A stretch of 64,000 nt of DNA. Source: Rothia terrae. Lineage in GTDB: Bacteria; Actinomycetota; Actinomycetes; Actinomycetales; Micrococcaceae. Below, one piece after another: positions 55,969 to 64,000 of the stretch. Position numbers and translations under genes: made by a program. Where the stretch lies: positions 1 to 64,000 of the forward strand of contig NZ_JAAXPV010000004.1 in the NCBI RefSeq assembly GCF_012396615.1, in the 5' to 3' direction. The notes beneath the pieces are model-generated. The model did not search any database, was not told the DNA's origin, and was given only the letters and a program-made list of their open reading frames with translations. Numbering within the stretch: the first letter of the stretch is position 1; the number at the start of each line of letters is the position of its first letter.

Positions 55969-57315
55969 ATGGCAGATAACGCTACAGTACCCACCCCCTC
56001 AAATCCAGCTGGCTGGAAGTTTGAAACCCGTCAAATTCACGCAGGGCAAGAGCCTGATGCTGCAACCGGTGCACGCGCGCTACCTATTTACCAAACCACG
56101 TCTTTTGTTTTCAAAGACTCAAAGCAAGCGGCTGACCGATTTGCACTCACTGAACTTGGTCCCATCTACACCCGTTTGAACAACCCCACTCAAGAGGCAG
56201 TTGAAAAGCGCATTGCTTCGCTTGAAGGCGGCGTGGATGCGTTACTGCTCGCATCAGGACAGGCCGCAACAACCTATTCGATTATCAACGTAGCTGGTGC
56301 AGGTGATCACATTGTTGCGTCGCCTTCTCTCTACGGTGGTTCATACAACCTGCTCAAGTACACGCTGAAAAACTTCGGTATTGAAACCACCTTTGTTGAA
56401 GATCCCCGCGACCTTGACCAGTGGAAGGCAGCAGTTCGCCCCAACACCAAGGCATTCTTCGGTGAAACCCTGCCCAACCCGCGCGGTGATGTATTTGATA
56501 TCGAAGGAGTAGCTGGAATAGCTCACGAAGCCGGCGTGCCGCTGATTGTCGACAACACCATTCCTACCCCTTACCTGCTGCGTCCTATCGAATGGGGGGC
56601 AGACGTCGTCGTGCACTCCGCCACCAAGTACCTGGGCGGTCACGGTACCTCGGTGGGTGGCGTTATCGTTGACTCCGGCAACTTCGACTACAGCAAAGAT
56701 CCCGAGAAGTACCCACTGTTCAACACTCCTGACGAAGGGTACGGCGGACTGGTTTATGCCCGGGATCTCGGTCCGGACTCAGCATTCGGTGCCAATGTTT
56801 CGTACATCATCAAAGCACGCGTTGGGCTCCTTCGCGACCTCGGATCGTCCATTTCACCGACCAATGCTTTCAATATCGCAATTGGCATCGAAACCCTGTC
56901 ATTGCGCGTTGAACGCCACATCCAAAACACTCACAAAGTTGCAGAATTCCTTGAGGCACACCCTCGCGTCGAATCGGTGACTTGGGCAGGTCTGGAATCG
57001 TCACCTTATTATGAGCTGGCGCAGAAGTACATTCCCAACGGCCCCGGCGCTGTTCTCGGATTCACCCTCAAAGACGCAGATGCCCCCACCGCGCAAAGCT
57101 TCGTTAACGCGCTTTCCCTGCACTCGCTACTGGTCAACATCGGCGATGTGCGCTCGCTTGCTGTGCACCCGGCATCCACTACCCATTCACAGTCATCTGT
57201 TGAAGAGCTCGAAGCAATCGGAATCAACCCCGCCTTCATCCGACTCTCAGTGGGTATCGAAAATATCGATGACATCATCGCCGACCTCGAATTGGGCTTC
57301 TCAGCAATCAGCTAG
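55969..57315 (+). CDS. metY: O-acetylhomoserine sulfhydrylase (aminocarboxypropyltransferase)
   Basis: A 448-residue Cys/Met metabolism PLP enzyme that makes homocysteine from O-acetylhomoserine and sulfide. It begins with the family signature FETRQIHAGQEPD; PLP Lys220 lies in VHSATKYLGGHGTSVGG, and the SLRVERH and SVGIEN segments close the fold. The MetY length (about 430-450) separates it from shorter MetB/MetC. The ATG at 55969 is behind GGGAGC; the upstream frame to 55873 would run through the leader. It is controlled by the SAM-IV riboswitch and precedes metX by 45 bases. Confidence 0.95.
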   Translation: MADNATVPTPSNPAGWKFETRQIHAGQEPDAATGARALPIYQTTSFVFKDSKQAADRFALTELGPIYTRLNNPTQEAVEKRIASLEGGVDALLLASGQAATTYSIINVAGAGDHIVASPSLYGGSYNLLKYTLKNFGIETTFVEDPRDLDQWKAAVRPNTKAFFGETLPNPRGDVFDIEGVAGIAHEAGVPLIVDNTIPTPYLLRPIEWGADVVVHSATKYLGGHGTSVGGVIVDSGNFDYSKDPEKYPLFNTPDEGYGGLVYARDLGPDSAFGANVSYIIKARVGLLRDLGSSISPTNAFNIAIGIETLSLRVERHIQNTHKVAEFLEAHPRVESVTWAGLESSPYYELAQKYIPNGPGAVLGFTLKDADAPTAQSFVNALSLHSLLVNIGDVRSLAVHPASTTHSQSSVEELEAIGINPAFIRLSVGIENIDDIIADLELGFSAIS

Positions 57316-57360
57316 CGAGCTCTCGTAGCGCAACACCGTCACCACGCAAAGGAGCGAAAA

Positions 57361-58596
57361 TTGACGATCCACTCCCACGCCGAAACCACAACCGTTGAAC
57401 CACTCAACGGGGTGTTGCGCTACACCGATATTGGCGATGTTCACCTAGAATCCGGTGAAGTGTTGCCCGATGCCACGCTTGCCTATGAAACCTGGGGCAC
57501 TCTCAACGAAGACGCTTCCAACGCGATTTTGATTCTTCACGCCTTGACCGGAGATACTCACATTTCTCGCGGGAACGTCAGTGACAGTGCGGACGCGGCG
57601 ACGCGCGCCTATGCTGAGGCACCAGGCTGGTGGGAGGGAATTGTAGGCCCCGGTTCCGTGATTGATACCGACAGGTACTTCGTCGTTTCGCCCAATATCT
57701 TAGGCGGATGCTACGGCTCAACCGGTCCGGCAACCCCTGCACCGGCATCCGTAGATGCAAAACGCAAGCCGTGGGGATCGCGTTTTCCCCGCCTGACCAT
57801 TCGCGACACTGTTCGCGCGGAATCCCTCCTTGCAGACCAGCTGGGAATCGGCTCCTTCAAATACGTGATTGGAGCTTCCCTCGGTGGAACGCGCTCGCTG
57901 GAATGGGCGGCCTGCTTTCCCGAACGCGTCCGCGGATGCGCCGTCATCGCCTCGGCACCGAGCGTCACCGCCGATGTCTTGGCATGGGGGCACATCCAAA
58001 ACCTTGCGATTCGCCAAGACCCAGACTTCAACGGCGGAGACTACTACGAAGGCAAGGCCCCCGAAACCGGGCTTGGCCTGGCGCGACGCGTCGCTCACAC
58101 CACCTACCGTTCAGCTGCCGAACTTGATTTTCGCTTTGGTAGAGAGCCACAGCCAGAAGAGGACCCTTTCGCGCCCGGTCCTAGCCCGCGAGGCAGGTAC
58201 CAGGTAGAAAGCTACCTTGACCACCACGGACACAAAATTACCCAACGGTTCGATGCCAACTCCTACCTCAGCATCAACGAGGCAATGATGAGCCACGATA
58301 TTGCACGCGGTCGCGGCAGCCTGAAAGACGCGCTCGCTGACACACGGTGCCACTGGCTGATCGCCTACGTAGATTCAGATAGGCTCTTCACTCCCAGCGA
58401 CTCGTTGATTCTTGCCGATGCGGTGCCGCAGCCCGTTGAGCCCTATGTGATTCATTCGCCCTCTGGTCACGATGGATTCTTGATAGAAACTCAGCAGGTT
58501 GAAAAAATTCTGCGTCTGGCTCTGGGCGATCAAGAAGACCAAGAATCTTTTCAGAAAGAACAACAGACCACTGAAGACGTAGAAAACGCCGCCTAA
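57361..58596 (+). CDS. metX: Homoserine O-acetyltransferase
   Basis: A 411-residue alpha/beta-hydrolase-fold acyltransferase that acetylates homoserine for MetY. Nucleophile Ser173 sits in GASLGGTRSLEWA (family: GGSMGGMQ-LEW), the Asp in VDSDRLF and His370 in SGHDGFL complete the triad, and LGGCYGSTGPA precedes them. The start is a TTG at 57361 with AAAGGAG 5-9 bases upstream; no ATG fits. A Glu/Gln-rich C-terminal tail of about 25 residues extends past the fold. Acetyl rather than succinyl is the usual actinobacterial donor but cannot be proved from sequence. Confidence 0.94.
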   Translation: MTIHSHAETTTVEPLNGVLRYTDIGDVHLESGEVLPDATLAYETWGTLNEDASNAILILHALTGDTHISRGNVSDSADAATRAYAEAPGWWEGIVGPGSVIDTDRYFVVSPNILGGCYGSTGPATPAPASVDAKRKPWGSRFPRLTIRDTVRAESLLADQLGIGSFKYVIGASLGGTRSLEWAACFPERVRGCAVIASAPSVTADVLAWGHIQNLAIRQDPDFNGGDYYEGKAPETGLGLARRVAHTTYRSAAELDFRFGREPQPEEDPFAPGPSPRGRYQVESYLDHHGHKITQRFDANSYLSINEAMMSHDIARGRGSLKDALADTRCHWLIAYVDSDRLFTPSDSLILADAVPQPVEPYVIHSPSGHDGFLIETQQVEKILRLALGDQEDQESFQKEQQTTEDVENAA

Positions 58597-58623
58597 GGTT
58601 TTCTCACTCAGCTCTTAACAAAG

Positions 58624-58654
58624 GGACGCGGGGCGCCTACAGGACCCCGCGTCC
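58624..58654. terminator. Hairpin between convergent metX and lysozyme genes
   Basis: GGACGCGGGG pairs with CCCCGCGTCC. The minus strand continues into CTTTGTT, so it may end the lysozyme transcript as well as metX. Confidence 0.7.
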
Positions 58655-58678
58655 TGACGTATTTAATGTGTGGCCGTA

Positions 58679-60517
58679 TTACTTCACGCGACGAACACCC
58701 TGAGATTCAGTCCAGGTAAGCTCGGCACCGGAAGTGAACTTCAGGTGAGTTTTACCGTCTGCGCCTCGGTATTCATCGGTGGTGGGAAAGCCCAAGGTAT
58801 TGATATAACCGTTGCGTACCCAGTAGTAGTACAAAGCGCCACGAGAATTTAGGGCGTGAGCGCCACTTTGTCCAGACCAGTAGACGCCGGTTTCACGTCC
58901 GTTGCCGTTGCCGAAGTAAACCGCGGCACCGTTGCCAACTGGGAACTCATCGGTGATGGGCTTGCCGTAACCGCTAAAGTTGCCCGAGGTCATCCACTTA
59001 GCGTGAATTGCCCCTCGCTTGTTCATGGAATGCGCACCGTATTGTGAGCTCCAGTAGAAAACGGTTTCGCGGTTATTAATCGAGAAGCTAGCAGAAGCGC
59101 CGTCGGCAAAGTCCGCCTCATCGGTGGTGGGGTAGCCATAGGTGAGCAGACCACCCTCGTCAGCCCACTTATTAAAGATTGCGCCGCGACCGTTCAGGGC
59201 ATGTGCGCCAAAAGCTGAGCTGGAATACACAGCGGTGTTCTTGCCCGTGCTCGGCTGCACAAACCAGGCTTTTTTACCGCCGTTAGTGAATGGAACCTCA
59301 TCCATGGTGGGGTAGCCCCAGTTCTTTTCAGCACCGGTGGCGCGGTAACGCTGGCCAATAGTGGTAGCCCAGTCAACGCTGTACGCACCGTATGAGGGGT
59401 GCCAATAAATCGACTTATTTTTTGAGAAATCTTGAGCTACACCGTTGTTAGCGGTTTTGTACTCAGCGCTAGTGGGTGAACCGTAAGTGTTCTGGGCACC
59501 GGTTGCGCGGTAGTGATCACCAATAGCACCTGCTACAGAGTAAATAGGCTGAACCGGTGTGGTTGCTTGAAGGCGCTGCGTGCTGATGTTTTTGTAAGAC
59601 GCGTTGGACGCGAAGTCAGCTAGCTGCTTGAGGTCGCCGTTGAAGACATTGGAGTCACCGGAGAAAGGACCCGAGGCGCTGTACTGCCAAATGTCATAGG
59701 TGCTGTATCCCGCAGGCATCCGACCGGGTGAGGAGGTGCCTGAGTATGAAGCGATGTGTAGTGGCAGGTGGGAGAACGCGGTGGCGTTGTTGGTGCATTC
59801 GCTCCACCAGCTGGTGGTGGTGTAGAGAGCGGGGTAGCGGCCGGTGAGGTTGCGGTACTCGTTGACGAATGAGCTGATCCAGCTGATCATTTCGGTAGGG
59901 TTCATGTCGTAGCACATATCGCCCAGGTCGCTGTAGGGGTTGTGCTCTATATCGAGAAGTCCCGGAAGGGTCTTGCCGTCGTTGGTCCAGCCGCCGCCGT
60001 TAGCCACAAAGTAGCGGGCTTGTTCAGCTCCGGTGGTGTCGCTGGGAATAGCGAAGTGGTAGGCACCTCGGTACATGCCCTGATCTGCTGCGCCGGTGTA
60101 TTGAGAGTTGAAAACCGGGGAGCGGTAGAAGGTGCCCTCGGTGGCTTTGATATAGGCAAAGCGTGCGCCTTGGTTGTATTCTGCCTGCCAGTTTACGTTG
60201 GGCTGCCAGCCTGAAACATCCATACCCAGGATTCCGGTGCCGGTGGGCGAAACAGCTGCTGCTTGCGCAAGTTTCTGATCGGGTTCCTGCGACGCGGGCG
60301 AGAGGTGATCTACATCGGAGAGCTGTTTTTGGCTTTGGCCCATGGTTGCACCTGGATTGTTATCGCCTTCGCGGGGTGGTGCAGAGAGTTTCTGCGGAGT
60401 GTCTGGAATGCTTGATTCTTGTGTGTCTGTAGGAAGAGCGGTAGCACCTGCGAATGATGAGACGGTGCATGATGCGACAAGAAGTGTAAGCAGAGAGTTT
60501 TTCAGGGGACGTTGCAT
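58679..60517 (-). CDS. Secreted GH25 lysozyme with five LGFP repeats
   Basis: A 612-residue exported protein. Signal peptide about 1-26, then a Ser/Pro/Gln linker to residue 95, a GH25 domain (about 97-300) with Asp100 in GMDVSGWQ, YIKATEGT, LLDIEHN and YDIWQYS, and five LGFP repeats to the end (each about 50-55 residues, with WxxxG..GYPTTDE-type cores). GH25 enzymes cut the MurNAc-GlcNAc bond; LGFP repeats bind or anchor to the cell wall in actinobacteria. Role: wall turnover or attack on other bacteria. Monocistronic. Confidence 0.93.
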   Translation of the reverse strand: MQRPLKNSLLTLLVASCTVSSFAGATALPTDTQESSIPDTPQKLSAPPREGDNNPGATMGQSQKQLSDVDHLSPASQEPDQKLAQAAAVSPTGTGILGMDVSGWQPNVNWQAEYNQGARFAYIKATEGTFYRSPVFNSQYTGAADQGMYRGAYHFAIPSDTTGAEQARYFVANGGGWTNDGKTLPGLLDIEHNPYSDLGDMCYDMNPTEMISWISSFVNEYRNLTGRYPALYTTTSWWSECTNNATAFSHLPLHIASYSGTSSPGRMPAGYSTYDIWQYSASGPFSGDSNVFNGDLKQLADFASNASYKNISTQRLQATTPVQPIYSVAGAIGDHYRATGAQNTYGSPTSAEYKTANNGVAQDFSKNKSIYWHPSYGAYSVDWATTIGQRYRATGAEKNWGYPTMDEVPFTNGGKKAWFVQPSTGKNTAVYSSSAFGAHALNGRGAIFNKWADEGGLLTYGYPTTDEADFADGASASFSINNRETVFYWSSQYGAHSMNKRGAIHAKWMTSGNFSGYGKPITDEFPVGNGAAVYFGNGNGRETGVYWSGQSGAHALNSRGALYYYWVRNGYINTLGFPTTDEYRGADGKTHLKFTSGAELTWTESQGVRRVK

Positions 60518-60807
60518 AGTGCGAGTGAAACTTTCACCGGGGGACGGGGAACAAAGTGTATTTCAACGAACAAGAGAAGGTAATGTGCTTTTGTTTCTTG
60601 GCTCGTTGAATACGGTCTGACGCTGAACGTCAATGAGTGGGGTATCAGTTACCAGCGTTGACCTCAAAACAGTATAAAGAACTAGAAGTTCGGTGGCTAT
60701 AGATAGCAAGTGGAGACTTTCAAATTTAGGGTGTGAGCTATACCTCGAAATATTTGATAAAGAAAGTATGGTTGAAGTAAGCAGAAGGTATCTGAAAGAA
60801 TTATGGG

Positions 60808-61497
60808 ATGACATATACCGTTGAATACTCAAACCGCCCTGAAGAACGCGAAGGAACTCACCTGGTTCTTCTGTTGCACGGCTTTGGATCTCACGAGCGT
60901 GACTTGTTGGGGCTGACTCCGCATCTTCCCAACACTGGGATCACGTATGCGGGTATGCGCGCTCCTCAGCCTGTAGGCGCGGTTCGTGAAAGCGATGATG
61001 CTGTCTCCGCTGTTATTCCGGGGGCTGCCACGGGGTATCAGTGGTGGCCGCTGACCGGAGGGGTCACAAATGCTGCTACCGATCATCTGGGCGTGAAGCT
61101 CGCAACCCAGTACGTGGTGGAGTTTCTGGAGAGCATTCGAGAGATGTACAGCGGAATCACTTTGCTCGGTTTCTCGCAGGGTATGGCCATCTCAACCTCT
61201 GTTGCTCGTCACCGTCCCGATCTTGTAGCAAGCGTCATTGGCCTGAGCGGTTTTGTGGTTGACGGTGCAGAAGAGTTCTTCAACGATGAAGAGCTTATTC
61301 AGAAGCAGATACCGCTGTTCTACGGACGCGGGGATTCCGACCCCGTGATTCACGCCGACAAAGTCGCTTTTACGGATGCGTGGCTACCCGGCAAGGTTCA
61401 GCTCGACTTCCACCTATACCCCGGTCTTCCGCACGCGGTTAACGCCGAAGAAATCGGTGATGTGACCGCGTTTATTGAGAAAAACGTTCTGAACTAA
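60808..61497 (+). CDS. Phospholipase/carboxylesterase family protein
   Basis: A 229-residue alpha/beta hydrolase of the phospholipase/carboxylesterase (YpfH-like) family. It starts with LVLLLHGFGSHERDLL (oxyanion region), has the nucleophile in LLGFSQGMAIS, a FYGRGDSDPVI segment that supplies the Asp and a catalytic His in GLPHAVN. No signal peptide, so cytosolic. The substrate is open: acyl esters or short lipids. The promoter region (60518-60807) upstream is AT-rich and has no other gene. Confidence 0.88.
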   Translation: MTYTVEYSNRPEEREGTHLVLLLHGFGSHERDLLGLTPHLPNTGITYAGMRAPQPVGAVRESDDAVSAVIPGAATGYQWWPLTGGVTNAATDHLGVKLATQYVVEFLESIREMYSGITLLGFSQGMAISTSVARHRPDLVASVIGLSGFVVDGAEEFFNDEELIQKQIPLFYGRGDSDPVIHADKVAFTDAWLPGKVQLDFHLYPGLPHAVNAEEIGDVTAFIEKNVLN

Positions 61498-61519
61498 CAG
61501 CTACTTCCGCCCTTAAAAC

Positions 61520-61563
61520 AAAGGATGCGCGCTCCTGCTTGGCAGGGAACGCGCATCCTTTTT
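61520..61563. terminator. Bidirectional terminator between esterase and S4-domain genes
   Basis: AAAGGATGCGCG pairs with CGCGCATCCTTT around a small inner stem, followed by TTT on the plus strand and TTTG on the minus. Confidence 0.88.
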
Positions 61564-61568
61564 AATAC

Positions 61569-61793
61569 TTAGTTCTCATGGACTACTTTTACCGTAACCC
61601 CGTTGAGAGTAACGGTGTCGCCGGCATGAAGCTGTTTACCGCGAGCCTCTTCAATCTGACCGTTCACCTGAACTAGCCCGTCCTGAATAACCTCGCGGGC
61701 GTGCACACCGTTTTCTACAAGGTTAGCCAGCTTCAAAAACTGGCCAAGACGAATCATCTCGTCACGAATAAAAACTTCTTCAATATTGCTCAT
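61569..61793 (-). CDS. Small S4 RNA-binding domain protein
   Basis: A 74-residue protein made of one S4 domain: the IRLGQFLKLANLVENGVHAREVI helix pair, then QVNGQIEEARGKQLHAGDTVTL. YbcJ and RqcP-like S4 proteins of this size bind structured RNA, including ribosomal RNA and tRNA on stalled ribosomes. Which role applies here is not visible. It is convergent with the esterase gene and lies close to the glycyl-tRNA synthetase gene, which is divergent. Confidence 0.87.
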   Translation of the reverse strand: MSNIEEVFIRDEMIRLGQFLKLANLVENGVHAREVIQDGLVQVNGQIEEARGKQLHAGDTVTLNGVTVKVVHEN

Positions 61794-61953
61794 GCCACTA
61801 CTCTAGCCCACCACCTTGTGCGCTAATCACTGGTAATCTAGTGGCACGCATAAATCCCCGGCTATATTTCATCGGGGTAGAACTATGCGCCTAAGACATC
61901 AATATGAGACTCGCACACCACATCCAGTGGTGGCGCGAGAAGGAGTGAAACAC

Positions 61954-63336
61954 ATGGCACCGAAGTCAAAGCTGGATAACGTCATTACGCTGGCAAAGCG
62001 CCGCGGATTCGTTTTTCAGGCGGGTGAAATCTACGGCGGTACCCGCTCCGCATGGGACTACGGCCCCCTCGGTGCTGAGCTGAAGGAAAACATTCGCCAG
62101 CAGTGGTGGCAGACTTTTGTTCGTTCACGCTCAGACATGGTTGGTCTTGATTCTTCCATCATTCTGCCTAAGGCTGTGTGGGAGGCGTCCGGTCACGTTG
62201 CTACCTTCACCGACCCGCTGGTTGAGTGCCTTTCATGCCATACCCGCCTGCGTCAGGATCACTTGATTGAGGCGTTTGAAGCTAAGCACGGCAAGTCACC
62301 TGAAAACGGTATGGGCGATATTAACTGCCCCAAGTGTGGCACCAAGGGCCAGTGGACTGAACCGCAGAACTTCTCAGGTCTGATGAAGACCTTCCTCGGT
62401 CCCGTTGACAACGAAGAAGGCTTGCACTTCTTGCGTCCTGAAACCGCGCAGGGCATCTTCGTGAACTTTAACAACGTGGTCACCGCTGCCCGCAAGCGTC
62501 CTCCCTTCGGCATTGGCCAGATCGGTAAAGCTTTCCGCAACGAAATCACCCCGGGTAACTTCATCTTCCGCACCCGTGAGTTCGAGCAGATGGAAATCGA
62601 GTTCTTCACTCACCCCGAGGACGCCCCCAAGTACTTTGACCAGTGGGTTGAGGACTGCTGGAACTGGTTTGTTGATCTAGGCATTAACCCCGACAACATG
62701 CGCAAGTTCGATGTTCCTGAAGACGATCGCGCTCACTACTCAGCGGGCACTATCGACCTTGAATACAACTTCGGTTTCCAGGGCAACCCCTGGGGTGAGC
62801 TGATGGGTGTTGCAAACCGCACCGACTATGATCTCGGTGTTCACAATGCACACTCCAACGCAAAGCTCGAGTACTTTGACCAGGCCTCTGGCGAGCGCTA
62901 CGTTCCCTACGTGATTGAGCCGTCCTTCGGCTTGACCCGTTCAATGATGGCGTTTTTGGTTGACGCTTATGTTGAAGATGAAGCGCCTAACACTAAGGGC
63001 GGCGTTGATAAGCGCACCGTGCTGAAGCTTGATCCTCGTTTGGCTCCTGTAAAGGCTGCTGTTCTTCCGCTGTCAAAGAAAGAAGACCTTGTTCCTACCG
63101 CTAAGAAGCTGCAGGAAGAGCTGTCGAAGAACTGGAACATTGATTACGATGACGCCGGTGCAATTGGTCGCCGTTACCGCCGTCAGGACGAGATCGGTAC
63201 TCCGTTCTGCATCACCGTTGACTTTGACACCCTCGAAGACAACGCTGTGACTATCCGCGAACGCGACACCATGACTCAGGAACGTGTCTCGCTGGATCAG
63301 GTGAAGTCATACTTGGCTGGCAAGCTGGTTTGCTAA
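61954..63336 (+). CDS. glyS: Glycyl-tRNA synthetase, homodimeric type
   Basis: A 460-residue class IIa synthetase. [17 protein letters not shown] opens the catalytic core, motif 2 lies in [24 protein letters not shown] and motif 3 near [13 protein letters not shown] possible zinc site is seen in [10 protein letters not shown] and [10 protein letters not shown] complete C-terminal anticodon-binding domain follows. The ATG at 61954 follows AAGGAG with good spacing; the frame to 61885 adds a non-conserved extension. No T-box motif is found upstream, as expected for most actinobacterial glyS genes. It ends at a strong terminator. Confidence 0.97.
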   Translation: MAPKSKLDNVITLAKRRGFVFQAGEIYGGTRSAWDYGPLGAELKENIRQQWWQTFVRSRSDMVGLDSSIILPKAVWEASGHVATFTDPLVECLSCHTRLRQDHLIEAFEAKHGKSPENGMGDINCPKCGTKGQWTEPQNFSGLMKTFLGPVDNEEGLHFLRPETAQGIFVNFNNVVTAARKRPPFGIGQIGKAFRNEITPGNFIFRTREFEQMEIEFFTHPEDAPKYFDQWVEDCWNWFVDLGINPDNMRKFDVPEDDRAHYSAGTIDLEYNFGFQGNPWGELMGVANRTDYDLGVHNAHSNAKLEYFDQASGERYVPYVIEPSFGLTRSMMAFLVDAYVEDEAPNTKGGVDKRTVLKLDPRLAPVKAAVLPLSKKEDLVPTAKKLQEELSKNWNIDYDDAGAIGRRYRRQDEIGTPFCITVDFDTLEDNAVTIRERDTMTQERVSLDQVKSYLAGKLVC

Positions 63337-63354
63337 GTTATCTCAGACGCTAAC

Positions 63355-63402
63355 AAGGACGCCTGCCCTCCCGTATTTCGGGGGAGCAAGCGTCCTTTTT
63401 TG
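63355..63402 (+). terminator. Intrinsic terminator after glyS
   Basis: AAGGACGC pairs with GCGTCCTT, and the stem continues through CCTCCC/GGGGGAG after small bulges. TTTTTTG follows. It may also serve the convergent acetyltransferase gene. Confidence 0.92.
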
Positions 63403-63424
63403 TAAACCGGGTGAGCTTATTTCG

Positions 63425-64000
63425 TTACGCGGCGGCTAATGTCAGTTGGTGGGGCACATGGCGGTTGTCGCGCGTGACAGCCTTGGTAATCGCGTCGTAT
63501 GAGGTGCCATCGAAGGTAAAAGAATTTTTGATGCGGCCAGTTTCTACAAAGCCAACTGAGGTGTACACGTGGCGTGCTCGCTCGTTTAATTCAAAGACTT
63601 CTAGCTCGATGCGGTCAATATCTAGGTAATCGAATGCGTAATCAACAATAAGTTTTGTTGCTTCGGTGCCGTGACCTGAGCCTTGGCCTCGTTTTCCAAT
63701 GGCGATGCGAAAATTCAGGGAGCGTTTGTCGGCATCATAATCGTTGAGCACGACTTCACCGATATACCTCTGCAGAGCAAAAGAATAGATAGCGAGGTCG
63801 ATGCGGTCTGTCTGCTCGTGTCGCGTTGCATACCAGGCTCTGGTTTTCTCTTCGGACAAGGGGTTGCCGCGTTGAGCTTGATCTGTAGAATCCACGGTTC
63901 CGGTGCGTTTGAGCACGTCTGGTTCTGTCAGGATTTCAAGCATGGCGTTGATTGCTTCTTCATCAAAAGGGCGTAGTTCAACTAATTTTCCGGTGAGTGT
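63425..64000 (-). CDS. GNAT acetyltransferase (RimJ-like), N-terminus outside the window
   Basis: The reading frame stays open to the window edge; upstream of the first internal Met at 63943 the last 19 codons read TLTGKLVELRPFDEEAINA, a typical RimJ/Acetyltransf_3 beginning. So the true start lies beyond 64000 and only 191 residues are visible. The acetyl-CoA site is RIAIGKRGQGSGHGTEATKL (R/Q-x-x-G-x-G/A pattern), followed by LDIDRIELEVFELNERARHVYTSVGF. N-terminal or small-molecule acetylation is likely; the substrate is unknown. Confidence 0.9.
   Translation of the reverse strand, partial: TLTGKLVELRPFDEEAINAMLEILTEPDVLKRTGTVDSTDQAQRGNPLSEEKTRAWYATRHEQTDRIDLAIYSFALQRYIGEVVLNDYDADKRSLNFRIAIGKRGQGSGHGTEATKLIVDYAFDYLDIDRIELEVFELNERARHVYTSVGFVETGRIKNSFTFDGTSYDAITKAVTRDNRHVPHQLTLAAA

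Noticed and set aside
61800-61953. T-box in front of glyS
   Set aside because: No T-box sequence (AGGGTGGNACCGCG type) or specifier stem could be seen.

Overview
The window is chromosomal DNA of a moderate-GC actinobacterium. Gene content and order point to the Micrococcaceae, most likely Rothia or a close relative. Three things suggest this: a SAM-IV riboswitch (a class described from Actinomycetales) in front of metY-metX; acyl-CoA carboxylase genes in an actinobacterial arrangement (biotin carboxylase/BCCP, Maf, epsilon, beta, BirA); and Rpf, Mfd and GatCAB neighbourhoods that resemble high-GC Gram-positives, with GC content well below that of Arthrobacter or Streptomyces. The species assignment is inference; no database was searched.

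Layout. 1-1833: the tail of an IS3-family transposase and its right end, a structured leader, rplY and pth. 1974-4540: sufS-sufU, a possible small ORF and a TagD-like cytidylyltransferase. 4608-12259: a DUF2505 gene and a seven-gene minus-strand surface-polysaccharide operon (CDP-alcohol phosphotransferase, GT2, Wzy, Wzx, Wzz-like protein, Alg14-like and Alg13-like proteins). 13143-19050: exported proteins, namely a 968-residue fibrinogen-like/propeller/FN3 protein, a lipoprotein and a Tat-type GH68 levansucrase. 19393-23028: mfd. In other actinobacteria pth and mfd lie close together, so 1.8-19.4 kb looks like an accessory surface island between two housekeeping markers.

23-41 kb is metabolic: a nucleoside-catabolism operon (PNP, then a phosphosugar mutase fused in frame to deoxyribose-phosphate aldolase), a divergent LpdA-type quinone dehydrogenase, an MFS transporter, the acyl-CoA carboxylase subunits with Maf, a TetR regulator, a Gfo/Idh/MocA oxidoreductase, a DUF885 peptidase-like protein, and BirA, which would biotinylate the carboxylase. 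41-43.3 kb holds a translationally coupled class III adenylyl cyclase and PP2C phosphatase. 43.4-50.6 kb holds ligA, an Rpf-LysM protein behind a long hairpin-rich leader, and gatCAB.

51.2-55.4 kb is a more AT-rich operon of a prolyl oligopeptidase followed by two divergent paralogues of no family I recognise. 55.7-58.6 kb is the SAM-IV-controlled methionine operon. The right end carries a GH25 lysozyme with LGFP repeats, an esterase, an S4-domain protein, glycyl-tRNA synthetase and a GNAT acetyltransferase cut by the window edge.

The observations most worth following are the mutase-DeoC fusion that keeps a perfect internal Shine-Dalgarno and GTG start, the oligopeptidase plus paralogue-pair operon, the CDP-alcohol chemistry in the polysaccharide island, a 101-bp MITE-like element after mfd, and structured noncoding segments in front of rplY and rpf and behind gatB. 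I found no CRISPR array, tRNA or rRNA.
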